DNA of 42,481 nucleotides from an uncultured Alphaproteobacteria bacterium. GTDB taxonomy: Bacteria > Pseudomonadota > Alphaproteobacteria > Rhizobiales > Aestuariivirgaceae. The stretch lies in contig CAMFKI010000029.1 of NCBI GenBank assembly GCA_945957365.1, positions 1 through 42,481 on the forward strand, in the 5' to 3' direction. A program made the position numbers and the translations under genes. The notes below the pieces were generated by a model that saw nothing but the letters and a program-made list of their open reading frames with translations, was not told where the DNA came from and did not search any database. The number at the start of each line of letters is the position of its first letter. Positions within the stretch are counted from its first letter, which is position 1. This document shows positions 16,401 to 25,915 of this stretch, in pieces.

Positions 16401-16562
16401 TCACGAGGTGTCGACAACATGGATGTGCCGGATCACCATCGGGCTGACCTTCAGCGGATTGGCATCGGGAGTGACCAGATCGGCGAGCTTGCCTGCTTCA
16501 GGCCCTCCTTTCCTGGCTTCCTCGCCATACTGTTCTGCGGCCTACACCGTCATGGCATGCCG
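16401..16562 (-). pseudogene. Remnant of an amidohydrolase C-terminus
   Basis: Read on the minus strand, the bases just past the RraA-like stop give RHAMTV, a stop codon TAG, then AAEQYGEEARKGGPEAGKL and ADLVTPDANPLKVSPMVIRHIHVV, followed by a stop at 16401-16403. That matches the common C-terminal end of metal-dependent amidohydrolases (YtcJ-like): a TV-x-AA-x-QY segment, G-x-L-E-x-GK-LADLV and a NPL-x-PMAI-x-DI-x-V stretch. Only about 50 codons survive, with one internal stop and no start or catalytic domain. A gene fragment is the simplest reading. It may have belonged to the same catabolic set as the RraA and FMN-dehydrogenase genes. Confidence 0.7.
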
Positions 16563-17252
16563 CTAACGCAACTTGCGGACCTGTGGACCAGCAAGGATGG
16601 AGGATATGAAATCCGGCACCTGAATGCCCCTTTCAACTGCGGTGTCCATCGCAGCTTCTGAGGCACGGATGGAATCGAGTTGCAAAACGACATCGGCTGC
16701 GCGGGAAAGCGGTATGACCACGACGCCATCATTGTCCGCCACAAGGATGTCACCGGCTTCGACCGAGACACCCCCAAGGACGACAGGCAAACCCACCGTG
16801 CCGGGCCCGTTCCGCGCTGGAGAGTTGGGCGTGAGTCCTGCGCAGAACAGCGGAACGCCTACGGCAAGGCAACCTGAATGGTCCCGCGCGAGCCCATCGG
16901 TCACCAAAGCCACGATGCCGCGGTTTCGCGCCATTCCGAGAAGCAGATCTCCGACCACGGCTGTTCCTGTGAAGGCGTCCGTTGCGGCAACCAGGATGTC
17001 ACCGGGGCGGGCCTCGCTCAGCGCCGCGAACAGCGCCAAATTGTCGGCAGGTCCGCAGTGGCATGTCATCGCGGTGCCAACAACGGTCTTCGACACGGGG
17101 CTCAGCGGCTTGATGCGGTAGTCCACTGCGCCACGACCGTTCATTGCATCGGCCACGAAGCCCGTCGGAACCCCGGCGAGCGCGGTGAGATGCTGTGGGG
17201 CGGGGCGGTGAAAATCGCTGCGCATCGTCAAGAGCGGCGGTTCTTCGATCAT
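16563..17252 (-). CDS. RraA family protein (HMG aldolase/RNase E inhibitor superfamily)
   Basis: A 229-residue RraA-type protein. The GDLLLG...VTDGLARD segment fits the family core in which Arg and Asp bind substrate in class II pyruvate aldolases. The residue two beyond RD-x2 is Gly rather than the Glu/Asp used by 4-hydroxy-4-methyl-2-oxoglutarate aldolases, so aldolase activity is uncertain. GDILVADNDGVVVIPL near 165-180 is the typical C-terminal strand set. The start ATG at 17252 has AGGGGAG at 8-bp spacing. It lies 13 bases downstream of the FMN-dehydrogenase gene, so the two form an operon; together they suggest a hydroxy-acid to oxo-acid route. Confidence 0.85.
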   Translation of the reverse strand: MIEEPPLLTMRSDFHRPAPQHLTALAGVPTGFVADAMNGRGAVDYRIKPLSPVSKTVVGTAMTCHCGPADNLALFAALSEARPGDILVAATDAFTGTAVVGDLLLGMARNRGIVALVTDGLARDHSGCLAVGVPLFCAGLTPNSPARNGPGTVGLPVVLGGVSVEAGDILVADNDGVVVIPLSRAADVVLQLDSIRASEAAMDTAVERGIQVPDFISSILAGPQVRKLR

Positions 17253-17265
17253 GCAGGTACTCCCC

Positions 17266-18432
17266 TCATTTGCGGCGGACCAGAAGGTCCGGGCCGATGT
17301 CGGTGATGCGGGAGATCCCGCAAAGGCCCATGACCCGGTCGATCTCGCGGCGATAGATCTCCAGCACATGCGCCACGCCTTGTTCTCCTGCGACCGCGAG
17401 CCCCCAGAGTTGGGGCCTGCCGATGAGGCAGGCACGCGCACCCATTGCCAGCGCCTTCACCACATCCGCCCCGCGCCGCACGCCGCCATCGAACAGGAGT
17501 TCGACGTTCTCCGGCACGGCATCGCGGATGCGCGGCAGAATGTCGAAGGATGCGACGGCGCCATCCAGCTGGCGGCCGCCATGGTTGGAGACGATGAGGC
17601 CGTCGACCCCGTGCTTGGCCGCCCTCTCGGCCTCTGCCGGGCTCAGCACGCCTTTGAGGATCAATGGGCCCTTCCACATCATGCGCAGCTGATCCACGTC
17701 CGCCCAGCTCATGGCGGGGTCGAGCAGCGAGGGCATGCGGCCAGCCAGCTTCGCGATCCCGGCGCTGTCGCCCGGCTTCACGTAGTTGCCAAAAGTGATA
17801 TGGCGAAGGTGGCCGCGCATGCGCCATAGCCAGGGCAACCTGCCTGCCAGTCCCATCATGCTGCGCAAGTCGGGGCGTGGCGGAATGCTGAAGCCATTGC
17901 GGATGTCGCGCTCGCGGCTGCCGAGGATCTGGTTGTCGATGGTCAGCACCAGGGCGCCATATCCCGCCGCTGCCGCACGCTCGACGAGCTCGCGCGTGAA
18001 ACCCCGGTCACGATAGATGAAGACCTGCATCCAGCGCGGTGTGACCCTTGTCTCCGCCAGAGCTTCCAGCGTGCAAACGGAGCCGTGGCTGAGGCAATAG
18101 GCGGTTCCGGCCCTGTGGGCGGCGCGTGCCGCGCAGACTTCGCCGTCGGGCCAGAGCAGGCCGGCCAATCCGGTGGGTCCGATGATCACCGGCAGGTTCA
18201 GCGTGCCTCCGAAGAGGGTGATGGAGAGATCGCGTGTGGGAGCACCGCGGAGCGGCTGCGGCAGGAAGTCGACATCGTCGAAGGCAAGCTCGTTGCGCCG
18301 CAGCGTTCGCTCGTCTTCGGCTCCGCCATCGGCAAAATCGAACACCGGGCGGGGCAGGGCGGCTTGTGCGAGCAGCCGCATCGCAGCGATACTGCAACCA
18401 TCGCGTATCCATCCGGGGGGTGTGGCGTTCAT
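17266..18432 (-). CDS. FMN-dependent alpha-hydroxy acid dehydrogenase
   Basis: A 388-residue enzyme of the glycolate oxidase/L-lactate dehydrogenase (LldD) family, oxidising an alpha-hydroxy acid to a 2-oxo acid with FMN. Seen features are FDFADGGAEDERTLRRN near the start, VIIGPTGLAGLLWPDGE, QVFIYRDR, LILKGVLS with the FMN-binding Lys, and SNHGGRQLDG carrying the catalytic His and Arg. The C-terminal FMN phosphate site is LLFDGGVRRGADVVKALAMGA. No membrane anchor is evident. The ATG at 18432 is chosen because AGGG precedes it; the frame is open to 18501. Substrate is unknown: lactate, mandelate or glycolate-like acids all fit the family. Confidence 0.9.
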   Translation of the reverse strand: MNATPPGWIRDGCSIAAMRLLAQAALPRPVFDFADGGAEDERTLRRNELAFDDVDFLPQPLRGAPTRDLSITLFGGTLNLPVIIGPTGLAGLLWPDGEVCAARAAHRAGTAYCLSHGSVCTLEALAETRVTPRWMQVFIYRDRGFTRELVERAAAAGYGALVLTIDNQILGSRERDIRNGFSIPPRPDLRSMMGLAGRLPWLWRMRGHLRHITFGNYVKPGDSAGIAKLAGRMPSLLDPAMSWADVDQLRMMWKGPLILKGVLSPAEAERAAKHGVDGLIVSNHGGRQLDGAVASFDILPRIRDAVPENVELLFDGGVRRGADVVKALAMGARACLIGRPQLWGLAVAGEQGVAHVLEIYRREIDRVMGLCGISRITDIGPDLLVRRK

Positions 18433-18549
18433 CCGTGCCCTGCGACCGTCCGTGCAGCAAAGTGAAGCACACCGGTCAGGGCCCGGCAATCCTTCGGGCA
18501 TTCCGCCGCCAAGCCAATCATGCCATGCTCTCCCACCGGAGGATCAGCC

Positions 18550-18915
18550 ATGGCCGCAACACCGACAATCGAACAATTCATCTCCGAGTGGGTCGCAGCG
18601 TTCAATGCCCATGATCTCGACCGGCACATGGCGCTCTACAGGCCGGATGCCATGCTCTTCGGTGCGGTCGATGACCTGCAGGACGGGCGCGAGGCGGTGC
18701 GCAGCTATTTCGCGGCGCGTGGCAAGGACGTTCGCGTGGCCAGTTTTCCGCCCCCGAAGGTACGCTGCATCGGTGATGACGTCGCGGTGACAGCGGGCCA
18801 TGTCGATTTCGCCGATGGCGACGAACCCATGCCCTATCGCCTGAGCTGGACCCTGGTGCGGGAGAAGGGTGACTGGAAGATCGCCCAGCATCATGGCTCA
18901 CCGCGCCGGGGGTGA
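18550..18915 (+). CDS. SnoaL/NTF2-like protein (nuclear transport factor 2 fold)
   Basis: A 121-residue protein of the SnoaL/DUF4440-type NTF2 fold: EQFISEWVAAFNAHDLDRHMALYRPDAMLFG at the start, then GREAVRSYFAARG, and DWKIAQHHGS at the end. The cone-shaped fold often binds small hydrophobic ligands, but no function is established for this subgroup. The ATG at 18550 has GGAGG at 8-bp spacing. It is divergent from the FMN-dehydrogenase operon across 117 bases, and its 3' end overlaps the convergent LacI gene by 25 bases. Confidence 0.8.
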   Translation: MAATPTIEQFISEWVAAFNAHDLDRHMALYRPDAMLFGAVDDLQDGREAVRSYFAARGKDVRVASFPPPKVRCIGDDVAVTAGHVDFADGDEPMPYRLSWTLVREKGDWKIAQHHGSPRRG

Positions 18916-19982
18916 CCCCCCTTCGCCTGGCGACGTTCGGGAGCACGGCTCGCAGTGCTTTCCCGCGCCCTGATCTCGTAGCCGAGGTTCACTGTCTTTC
19001 GGCGCAGAGGTGCGCGTGTTTCGAGCATCTCGAGCACCGACCGGGCCGCCAGCGTGCCGAGTTCTTGCCGGCGCGTGGCGACGGATGACAGGGACGGCGA
19101 GGCGCAGGCGGCGAATTCGAGGTCATGGAACCCGAGGATGGCCACGTCCTCCGGAACCTTCAGTCCGAGGCGCCGGCACTCTTGCATCGCCCCCAAAGCG
19201 AGATTGTCATCGATGCAGAAGAGGGCCTCGGGAACGCGCTTGCGTTCGTGGAGCGAGGCCATGAGTTGCGCGCCCAGTGCGATGGTGCTCGGGCACGGCA
19301 GCGACATTGCGAGCTGCTCGCCGTCGAGGCCGCGTTCCGCCATCGCCTTGCTGAAGCCCGCGAGCCGTTCCAGCGCGCGCTCGTCACGCTGACCCAGCAG
19401 GAAACCAATCCGCCTGTATCCTCTGTCGAGGAGGAAACACGTCGCGTCATAGCCCGCCTGGACCTGGTCGAGCGCGATGTTCAGGCCAATCGGCTGATGC
19501 GCGATCTGGAATGTCTCGACCACGGGGATCCGTGCGCGGTTCAGCATGCGGCGCGTCAGCGGCGTGTGGTTCACGCCGACGATGATCATCGCCTCCACCC
19601 GCTGGCCGAGCAGGGTCCGCACGGCCTTCTCCTCTTCCTCCTGCGAGTAGCGGCTGTTGACCACCACCAGCTGGTAGCCCGCGGGCAGGAGCACCTCGTG
19701 CAGCGCCTGAAGGTATTCCGAGAAGATCACATTGTAGAGCGTTGGGACGAGGATGCCGATTGCATGGCTGCGCGCCGAGGCAAGCCGGCTCGCGGCAATG
19801 TTGGGAACGTAGCCGAGCCTGAGCACCGCGCCGTCGATGCGGCGGCGCAACTCTTCCGAAACCATCTGGGGGTGGCGCAAGGCCCGCGATACGGTGATGG
19901 CGCTCACGCGTGCGGCGGCCGCCACTTCATCCAGCGTCACCCGCGCGCGATCCGCCGGCTTCGACCTCGTCTTCTTCACCAT
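18891..19982 (-). CDS. LacI family transcriptional repressor
   Basis: A 363-residue LacI/GalR-type repressor. The N-terminal HTH is VTLDEVAAAARVSAITVSRALRHPQMVSEELRRRI (about 14-48), followed by LGYVPNIAASRLAS as the hinge. The C-terminal periplasmic-binding-like domain has IGILVPTLYNVIFSEYLQAL and LFCIDDNLALGAMQECRRLGL. The start ATG at 19982 has GGAGG only one base away; the next codon GTG is an alternative. The divergent ABC operon and the perfect palindrome at 20066-20079 strongly suggest it represses that operon until the sugar or sugar-like inducer appears. Confidence 0.9.
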   Translation of the reverse strand: MVKKTRSKPADRARVTLDEVAAAARVSAITVSRALRHPQMVSEELRRRIDGAVLRLGYVPNIAASRLASARSHAIGILVPTLYNVIFSEYLQALHEVLLPAGYQLVVVNSRYSQEEEEKAVRTLLGQRVEAMIIVGVNHTPLTRRMLNRARIPVVETFQIAHQPIGLNIALDQVQAGYDATCFLLDRGYRRIGFLLGQRDERALERLAGFSKAMAERGLDGEQLAMSLPCPSTIALGAQLMASLHERKRVPEALFCIDDNLALGAMQECRRLGLKVPEDVAILGFHDLEFAACASPSLSSVATRRQELGTLAARSVLEMLETRAPLRRKTVNLGYEIRARESTASRAPERRQAKGGHPRRGEP

Positions 19983-20064
19983 GCCTCCAACCCCGGGGGT
20001 GCTATGTTGCCGTGATGTAGCATTCGGCCGCCGATGCAACCAGAGCAATGAGCCAGGCTGTGAA

Positions 20065-20093
20065 TTGACAGCGCTGTCATATTTGTTAAGCTT
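20065..20093 (+). promoter_or_regulatory. Promoter with LacI-type operator for sugar ABC operon
   Basis: TGACAGCGCTGTCA (20066-20079) is a perfect 14-bp palindrome with a central CG, the classic LacI-family operator form. It overlaps a consensus -35, TTGACA at 20065-20070. A weak -10 candidate lies about 16-17 bp further, near 20087-20093. Bound repressor would block RNA polymerase. Its position between the lacI-type gene and the ABC operon supports control of both. Confidence 0.75.
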
Positions 20094-20178
20094 TCTTTAT
20101 CCCGCTGCATAGGTGGCAAGCCGCAGGCCCGGAGCGGGCATCAAATCATAGCTACGGCAATGTCTGGGAGGACACGTG

Positions 20179-21309
20179 ATGATTGCAAGGTGCATCAAGA
20201 CCCTTTTGCTCGCCGGTGCCGCCGGCGTGGCGTTGAGCGGCATCACTGCCGCATATGCCGCGGAAACGGTGAGCGGCCCCGCGACGGACGCCACATGCAT
20301 GGCGCCGTGGTCCGCTGACACCAAGTTCTACCAGTTCCCGAAGAAGGACGGCCCCTATCGCATCGCCCTGGCCAATGGCTACATCGCCAACACCTGGCGC
20401 ATCCAGATGATCCAGACTGCCAAGGCCTATGCCGCACAGCCAGACGTCGCGGCGAAACTCAAGGAATTCAAGGTCGTCTCGACCGGTGAGGACGTACCGG
20501 CGCAGATTTCCGCCATCAACAACTTCATCGACGCGGGTTATGACGCCATCGTCGTCAACGCCCAGAACCCGACGGCCTTCGGACCGGTGATCAAGCGCGC
20601 CAAGGAAGCGGGTGTGGTGCTTGTCGCCTTCGACAACACGCTCGACACGCAGGACGCCATCAACGTGAACGTCGACCAGAAGGGCCTGGGCGTGCTGTGG
20701 GCGAACTGGCTCATCAATCATCTCCCGAATGGCGGAAAGGTGCTGGAGGTGCGCGGCGTCGCCGGCACCTCGGTCGACACCGACCGCCACAACGGCATCC
20801 ACGAAACCCTCGATGCCTCCGGCAAGACCTGGAACGTGACCGAGGTCGTCGGCAAGTGGGACGACGGCGTTGCCCAGAAGGTGACGGCGGACGCCATCGC
20901 CACCAACGGGCCCTTCGACGGCGTCACCGCCCAGGGCGGCGATACCGGCGTCGTCCAGGCGATGATGGATGCCAAGCATCCCTTCGTGCCCTTCGGCGGC
21001 GAGACCGAGAACGGCTTCCGCAAGTTCTGCGCCAAATATGCTGGCGAAGGCCTGAAATGTTCGTCCGCGGGCACCGGGCCTGCGCAGGTCGCGGTGGCCA
21101 TCAAGGTGGCGATCGCCGCCCTCGAGGGGCAGGTTGTCCCTCAGGCCATCAAGCTTCCCACCGCCATCGTCGAGGACCCGAACTTCAAGGAGAACGCCGA
21201 CTACTATCCCGACCAGTCGGACAACTTCTTCGTCGGTAATTCCTTCCCGACCTGCGGCATCAACTTCACCGCCCAGGAAATCATGGGACAGACGAAGGAA
21301 AACCAGTAG
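20179..21309 (+). CDS. Sugar ABC transporter periplasmic substrate-binding protein
   Basis: A 376-residue binding protein of the ribose/xylose/galactose type. The Sec signal peptide has basic residues near the start, then a hydrophobic core LLLAGAAGVALSGI, with cleavage near AYA-AE (about residue 27). The mature protein has YRIALANGYIANTWRIQMIQTAK and GYDAIVVNAQNPTAFGPVIKRAKEAGVVLVAFDN, the two-lobe pattern of Peripla_BP_4 domains, and FDGVTAQGGDTGVVQAMMDA later. GGAGG is 7 bases before the ATG at 20179; a GTG at 20176 is also in frame. Four cysteines in the mature chain may form disulfides. Ligand is not determinable; pentoses or polyols are likely. Confidence 0.9.
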   Translation: MIARCIKTLLLAGAAGVALSGITAAYAAETVSGPATDATCMAPWSADTKFYQFPKKDGPYRIALANGYIANTWRIQMIQTAKAYAAQPDVAAKLKEFKVVSTGEDVPAQISAINNFIDAGYDAIVVNAQNPTAFGPVIKRAKEAGVVLVAFDNTLDTQDAINVNVDQKGLGVLWANWLINHLPNGGKVLEVRGVAGTSVDTDRHNGIHETLDASGKTWNVTEVVGKWDDGVAQKVTADAIATNGPFDGVTAQGGDTGVVQAMMDAKHPFVPFGGETENGFRKFCAKYAGEGLKCSSAGTGPAQVAVAIKVAIAALEGQVVPQAIKLPTAIVEDPNFKENADYYPDQSDNFFVGNSFPTCGINFTAQEIMGQTKENQ

Positions 21310-21334
21310 GCTGACGCCGACGCCTGAACCGGCT

Positions 21335-21361
21335 GCGCCGCGGGAGACGATCCCGCGGTGC
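21335..21361 (+). terminator. Intercistronic stem-loop after the sugar-binding-protein gene
   Basis: An 11-bp stem (21335-21345 with 21351-21361, one G-U pair) has core CCGCGGGA/TCCCGCGG and a GACGA loop. It lies 25 bases after the binding-protein stop and 27 bases before the ATPase start. No T-run follows. As in the polyamine-type operon, it probably protects the binding-protein message. Confidence 0.6.
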
Positions 21362-21388
21362 GGCGCCCACCTTCTGAAGGCGATTTGC

Positions 21389-22902
<1,514 letters not shown>

Positions 22903-22906
<4 letters not shown>

Positions 22907-23883
22907 AGGACTGGCGCTACTGGCTTGCCGAAAACAAGAACACCCTGGTGGCGATCGCGCTGTTCCTGTTCATGTTCATCATCTATGCCAGCAATCATCC
23001 CGCGGGCTTCACCGCCAACGTGGTGCAGACTTCCGCCAACAAGGCGACGCTGCTGGCCTTCGTGGCCATGGCACAGGCCATCGTCATCATCACCGCGGGC
23101 ATCGATCTCTCGGTCGGCATGATCCTCACGCTTGCCAATTGCCTCGCCTCGTGGATCGTGGTCGGCACCATGGGGGAGACCCTGCTCGGCATTGCCGGCG
23201 TTCTGCTGGCTGGTGCCCTGTGCGGGGCCCTGAACGGGCTGATCGTGATCTTCGGGCGGCTGCAGCCCATCGTCACGACCATTGCCACGGGCGCCATGTT
23301 CTATGGCGTGGCGCTGCTCCTGCGGCCCTTTCCAGGGGGCTCGGTGAACGAGACGCTGGCCGATGCGATGACGGGAAAGTTGTTCGGCATCTTCCCAGCA
23401 AGCTTTGCCGCGCTCATTGCGGTCATCCTCGTGGTCTGGGTGCCCTACAGCCGATCGGCCATCGGGCGCGCGGCCTATGCGGCGGGCTCGGCGGAGCAGG
23501 CGGCCTATATGTCCGGCATGCCGGTGCGCCTGGCGAAGTTCACGGCCTATGTGCTCTCGGGTCTGCTGTCGGCCATCGGCGGCCTCTATCTCACCTTCTT
23601 CAGCTATACCGGTGAGGCGGCCTATGCCAGCGGCAGCACCTACACACTGTTCTCAATTGCCGCGGTGGTGCTCGGCGGCGTCTCGCTGATGGGTGGCCGG
23701 GGGAGCGCCATTGGCGCGGTGTTCGGGGCGCTCGCCTTCCGCACCATCGGTGACCTGCTGTTCGTCTTCGATTTCGATCCGCTCTGGCAGCCGCTGTTCC
23801 AGGGCGTGGTGCTGCTTCTCGCAGTCAGCATCAGCGCGGTTGGCCTCCTGCGCGTGCGCAACAAGCTGGAGTGGTTCCCATGA
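22903..23883 (+). CDS. Sugar ABC transporter permease 1 (RbsC-like)
   Basis: A 326-residue permease of the CUT2 class with about eight to ten helices. The family motif AGIDLSVGMILTLAN is near 66-80, GALCGALNGLIV near 105, and SAIGRAAYAAGSAEQAAYMSG near 185, the cytoplasmic loop contacting the ATPase. VVLGGVSLMGGRGSAIGAVFGAL is the typical late helix-loop. ATGA overlaps at both ends show tight translational coupling with ATPase and second permease. CUT2 systems often use one permease; here two different ones sit side by side, implying a heterodimer. Confidence 0.92.
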
Positions 23884-24863
23884 CAAGCGGCACGACGCCC
23901 GTTCACAAGTCGCGCGGCCTCCCTGCCATGAGGGGCGTGGAGCCTGCCGTGCTCATCGCCTTCGGCTGCATCCTGCTTCTACTGGTGGTCGGGGCCATGT
24001 ATTCGCGCAATTTCCTCTCGGCGACATACCTGCTCCAGCAGCTGAAGGTCGCTTCCTTCCTGGGTGTCATCGCCACGGGCACCATGATGGTGATCTTGCT
24101 GGGCCAGATCGATCTGTCGGTGCCATGGGTGGTGACGGCGGGTGCGATGATGGCCTGCGCCGCCGCAAGCTTCGGTCCGGTCGGTGCGGTCCTTGCCGTC
24201 CCCGTCGGCATCCTCTGTGGAGCGCTGATCGGGCTCGTGAACGGCTTTGCCACCGCCTATTTGCGGATCCCCTCGATGATCGTGACGCTCGCCACCAATG
24301 CCGTCACGCAGGGTCTCATGGTCGTCTATACCGGCGGCTTCTCGCCACAGGATTCGGCCACGCCCGCCATGCGTTGGCTCGCCACGGGTGAACTGATCCC
24401 TCGGGTACCCAATGGCGTCGTCGTCTGGGTCGTAGTCGCCGTGGCCGCCGTCTTCCTGCTCAACCGCACCACCTTTGGCCGGTCGATCTATGCGATCGGC
24501 AATCGCGAGAGGGCAGCCTATCTCTCAGGGATAAACACGCGGCGCATCGTCATGCTGACCTTCGTCCTTGCCGGGGGGCTCTCCGCCTTTGGCGGCGTGT
24601 TGCTGGCGGGCTATGCGTCGAAGGCCGCGCAGTCCATGGGCGATGCCTATCTTCTTCCCGCCATCGCCGCCGTCGTGCTTGGGGGCACGCACGTGCTTGG
24701 CGGCCGTGGGTCATATCTCGGTACGGTTGCCGGCGTCGTGCTGATCACGCTCCTGCAATCCATTCTCTCGGTAATGCAGATCGAGGAGGCGGGCCGGCAA
24801 CTGATCTTCGGTGCCGTGATCGTCGTCATGCTGCTGCTCTATGGCAGGCAAAAGGCACTCTGA
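23880..24863 (+). CDS. Sugar ABC transporter permease 2 (RbsC-like)
   Basis: A 327-residue CUT2-type permease, paralogous to the one before it. It has IDLSVPWVVTAGAMM, GALIGLVNGFATAYLRIPSMIVT, RSIYAIGNRERAAYLSGI and AVVLGGTHVLGGRGSYLGTVAG. The ATG at 23880 overlaps the upstream stop and has GGAG 9 bases before it; a GTG at 23871 is also in frame. It is the last gene of the operon. No clear terminator is seen in the 230 bases that follow, which I also find to contain no gene. Confidence 0.9.
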   Translation: MTSGTTPVHKSRGLPAMRGVEPAVLIAFGCILLLLVVGAMYSRNFLSATYLLQQLKVASFLGVIATGTMMVILLGQIDLSVPWVVTAGAMMACAAASFGPVGAVLAVPVGILCGALIGLVNGFATAYLRIPSMIVTLATNAVTQGLMVVYTGGFSPQDSATPAMRWLATGELIPRVPNGVVVWVVVAVAAVFLLNRTTFGRSIYAIGNRERAAYLSGINTRRIVMLTFVLAGGLSAFGGVLLAGYASKAAQSMGDAYLLPAIAAVVLGGTHVLGGRGSYLGTVAGVVLITLLQSILSVMQIEEAGRQLIFGAVIVVMLLLYGRQKAL

Positions 24864-25093
24864 GGAGCCTGCTCGCTGCGGCTCGCCTGACGCTTGCCGC
24901 CCCTCGCTGCTGGAAAGGGCTCTCGGTCAACTGTTGCAGCGGGGAGGCATCATTCCAGGTCGTCAATGGTGCGCCATCAAATTCCGCCAGATATGATCGA
25001 GGTCTGCTGAGCGTGCCGTTTGTCGTGAAACGCGGATCGCAGCATGTGTTCCCCATGGATGGCGGAAGTGTGAGGTCGTCGAAATGCTTTCCG

Positions 25094-25645
25094 TCATGAC
25101 ACAGAGAGATATTCGTCCGCCGCGATCACCTGGGCATAGGCAAAGGCGAGCGCCGACATGAAGGCCGCATGGACATCTTGGGCCGGTACCTGGCGTCCAC
25201 CGAAGTCGAGATCACGCGTTGCCACGGCGTCGTGGAGAACGGTCACCCGATACCCGTAGTCGGCAGCGGCCCGCACGAAGGCATCGACGCACATATGGCT
25301 CATGGCACCCACGGCGACCACGTCGCGGACGCCTGCGGCATCGAGGAAGTCCTTCAGTTCGGTACCCAGAAAAGCGTTGATGTTCGTCTTCGTCACAACG
25401 GTCTCGGTATCGAGCGGGCGTACGGTCGCGTTGATCTCCGCACCCTGCGTTCCGGGCACGAAGAAAGTCGCATCAGCTTCGGTGGAAGCGTGCCTGACAT
25501 GGACGACCGTGTTGCCGCGCTCTCGGAATGCCGACAGCACCCGTCCTGCGGCCGCCGCCGCCTGTCGCGTGCCGACCAACGGGTAGGCCCCGTCCTCGAA
25601 ATAATCATTCTGGAAATCGATGAGGACCAAGGCTGTCTGTGACAT
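25094..25645 (-). CDS. Isochorismatase-family cysteine hydrolase
   Basis: A 183-residue hydrolase of the isochorismatase-like fold. The catalytic triad is visible: Asp in LIDFQNDYF near 9, Lys in VVTKTNINAFLGT near 86, and Cys in AMSHMCVDAFVRAAAD near 118. The usual cis-peptide segment VGAMSHMCV precedes Cys. Members hydrolyse amides such as nicotinamide or ureido groups, or act on isochorismate; substrate cannot be fixed here. No co-directional neighbour is close. The 270 bases between its start and dusA carry no gene I can recognise, and include a 12-bp palindrome GCACGCGCGTGC at 25890-25901. Confidence 0.9.
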   Translation of the reverse strand: MSQTALVLIDFQNDYFEDGAYPLVGTRQAAAAAGRVLSAFRERGNTVVHVRHASTEADATFFVPGTQGAEINATVRPLDTETVVTKTNINAFLGTELKDFLDAAGVRDVVAVGAMSHMCVDAFVRAAADYGYRVTVLHDAVATRDLDFGGRQVPAQDVHAAFMSALAFAYAQVIAADEYLSVS

Positions 25646-25915
25646 CGGTGCTCCATGTGCGTCGTGACCGCGGCGCCCAATCTGCAGTTTGGAAACAGGA
25701 TGTCAATCCGACGCTGCCATGAACGTGTTGCTGATAAGCCTTCGCTTTCGGCGTGCTTGAATTCGCCAGCTGCCAGAAAGGAGCCTTACAATTGCCGCCA
25801 CCTGTGTGCACTTCCACCATATGTCGTGTGCGCTAAGTGCGGGGAGGTTGGGACTCGATGGCAGGCAGCGGCGATTCCGGGTAAAACGCGCACGCGCGTG
25901 CAGTGATCGAGTTGA

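Noticed and set aside
16232..16420. Short minus-strand frame downstream of the amidohydrolase remnant
   Set aside because: It gives no family features and is in a different frame from the remnant; read as non-coding.
25890..25901. 12-bp palindrome GCACGCGCGTGC upstream of dusA as an operator
   Set aside because: It is simple GC alternation, easily arising by chance in GC-rich DNA, and no regulator gene is nearby.
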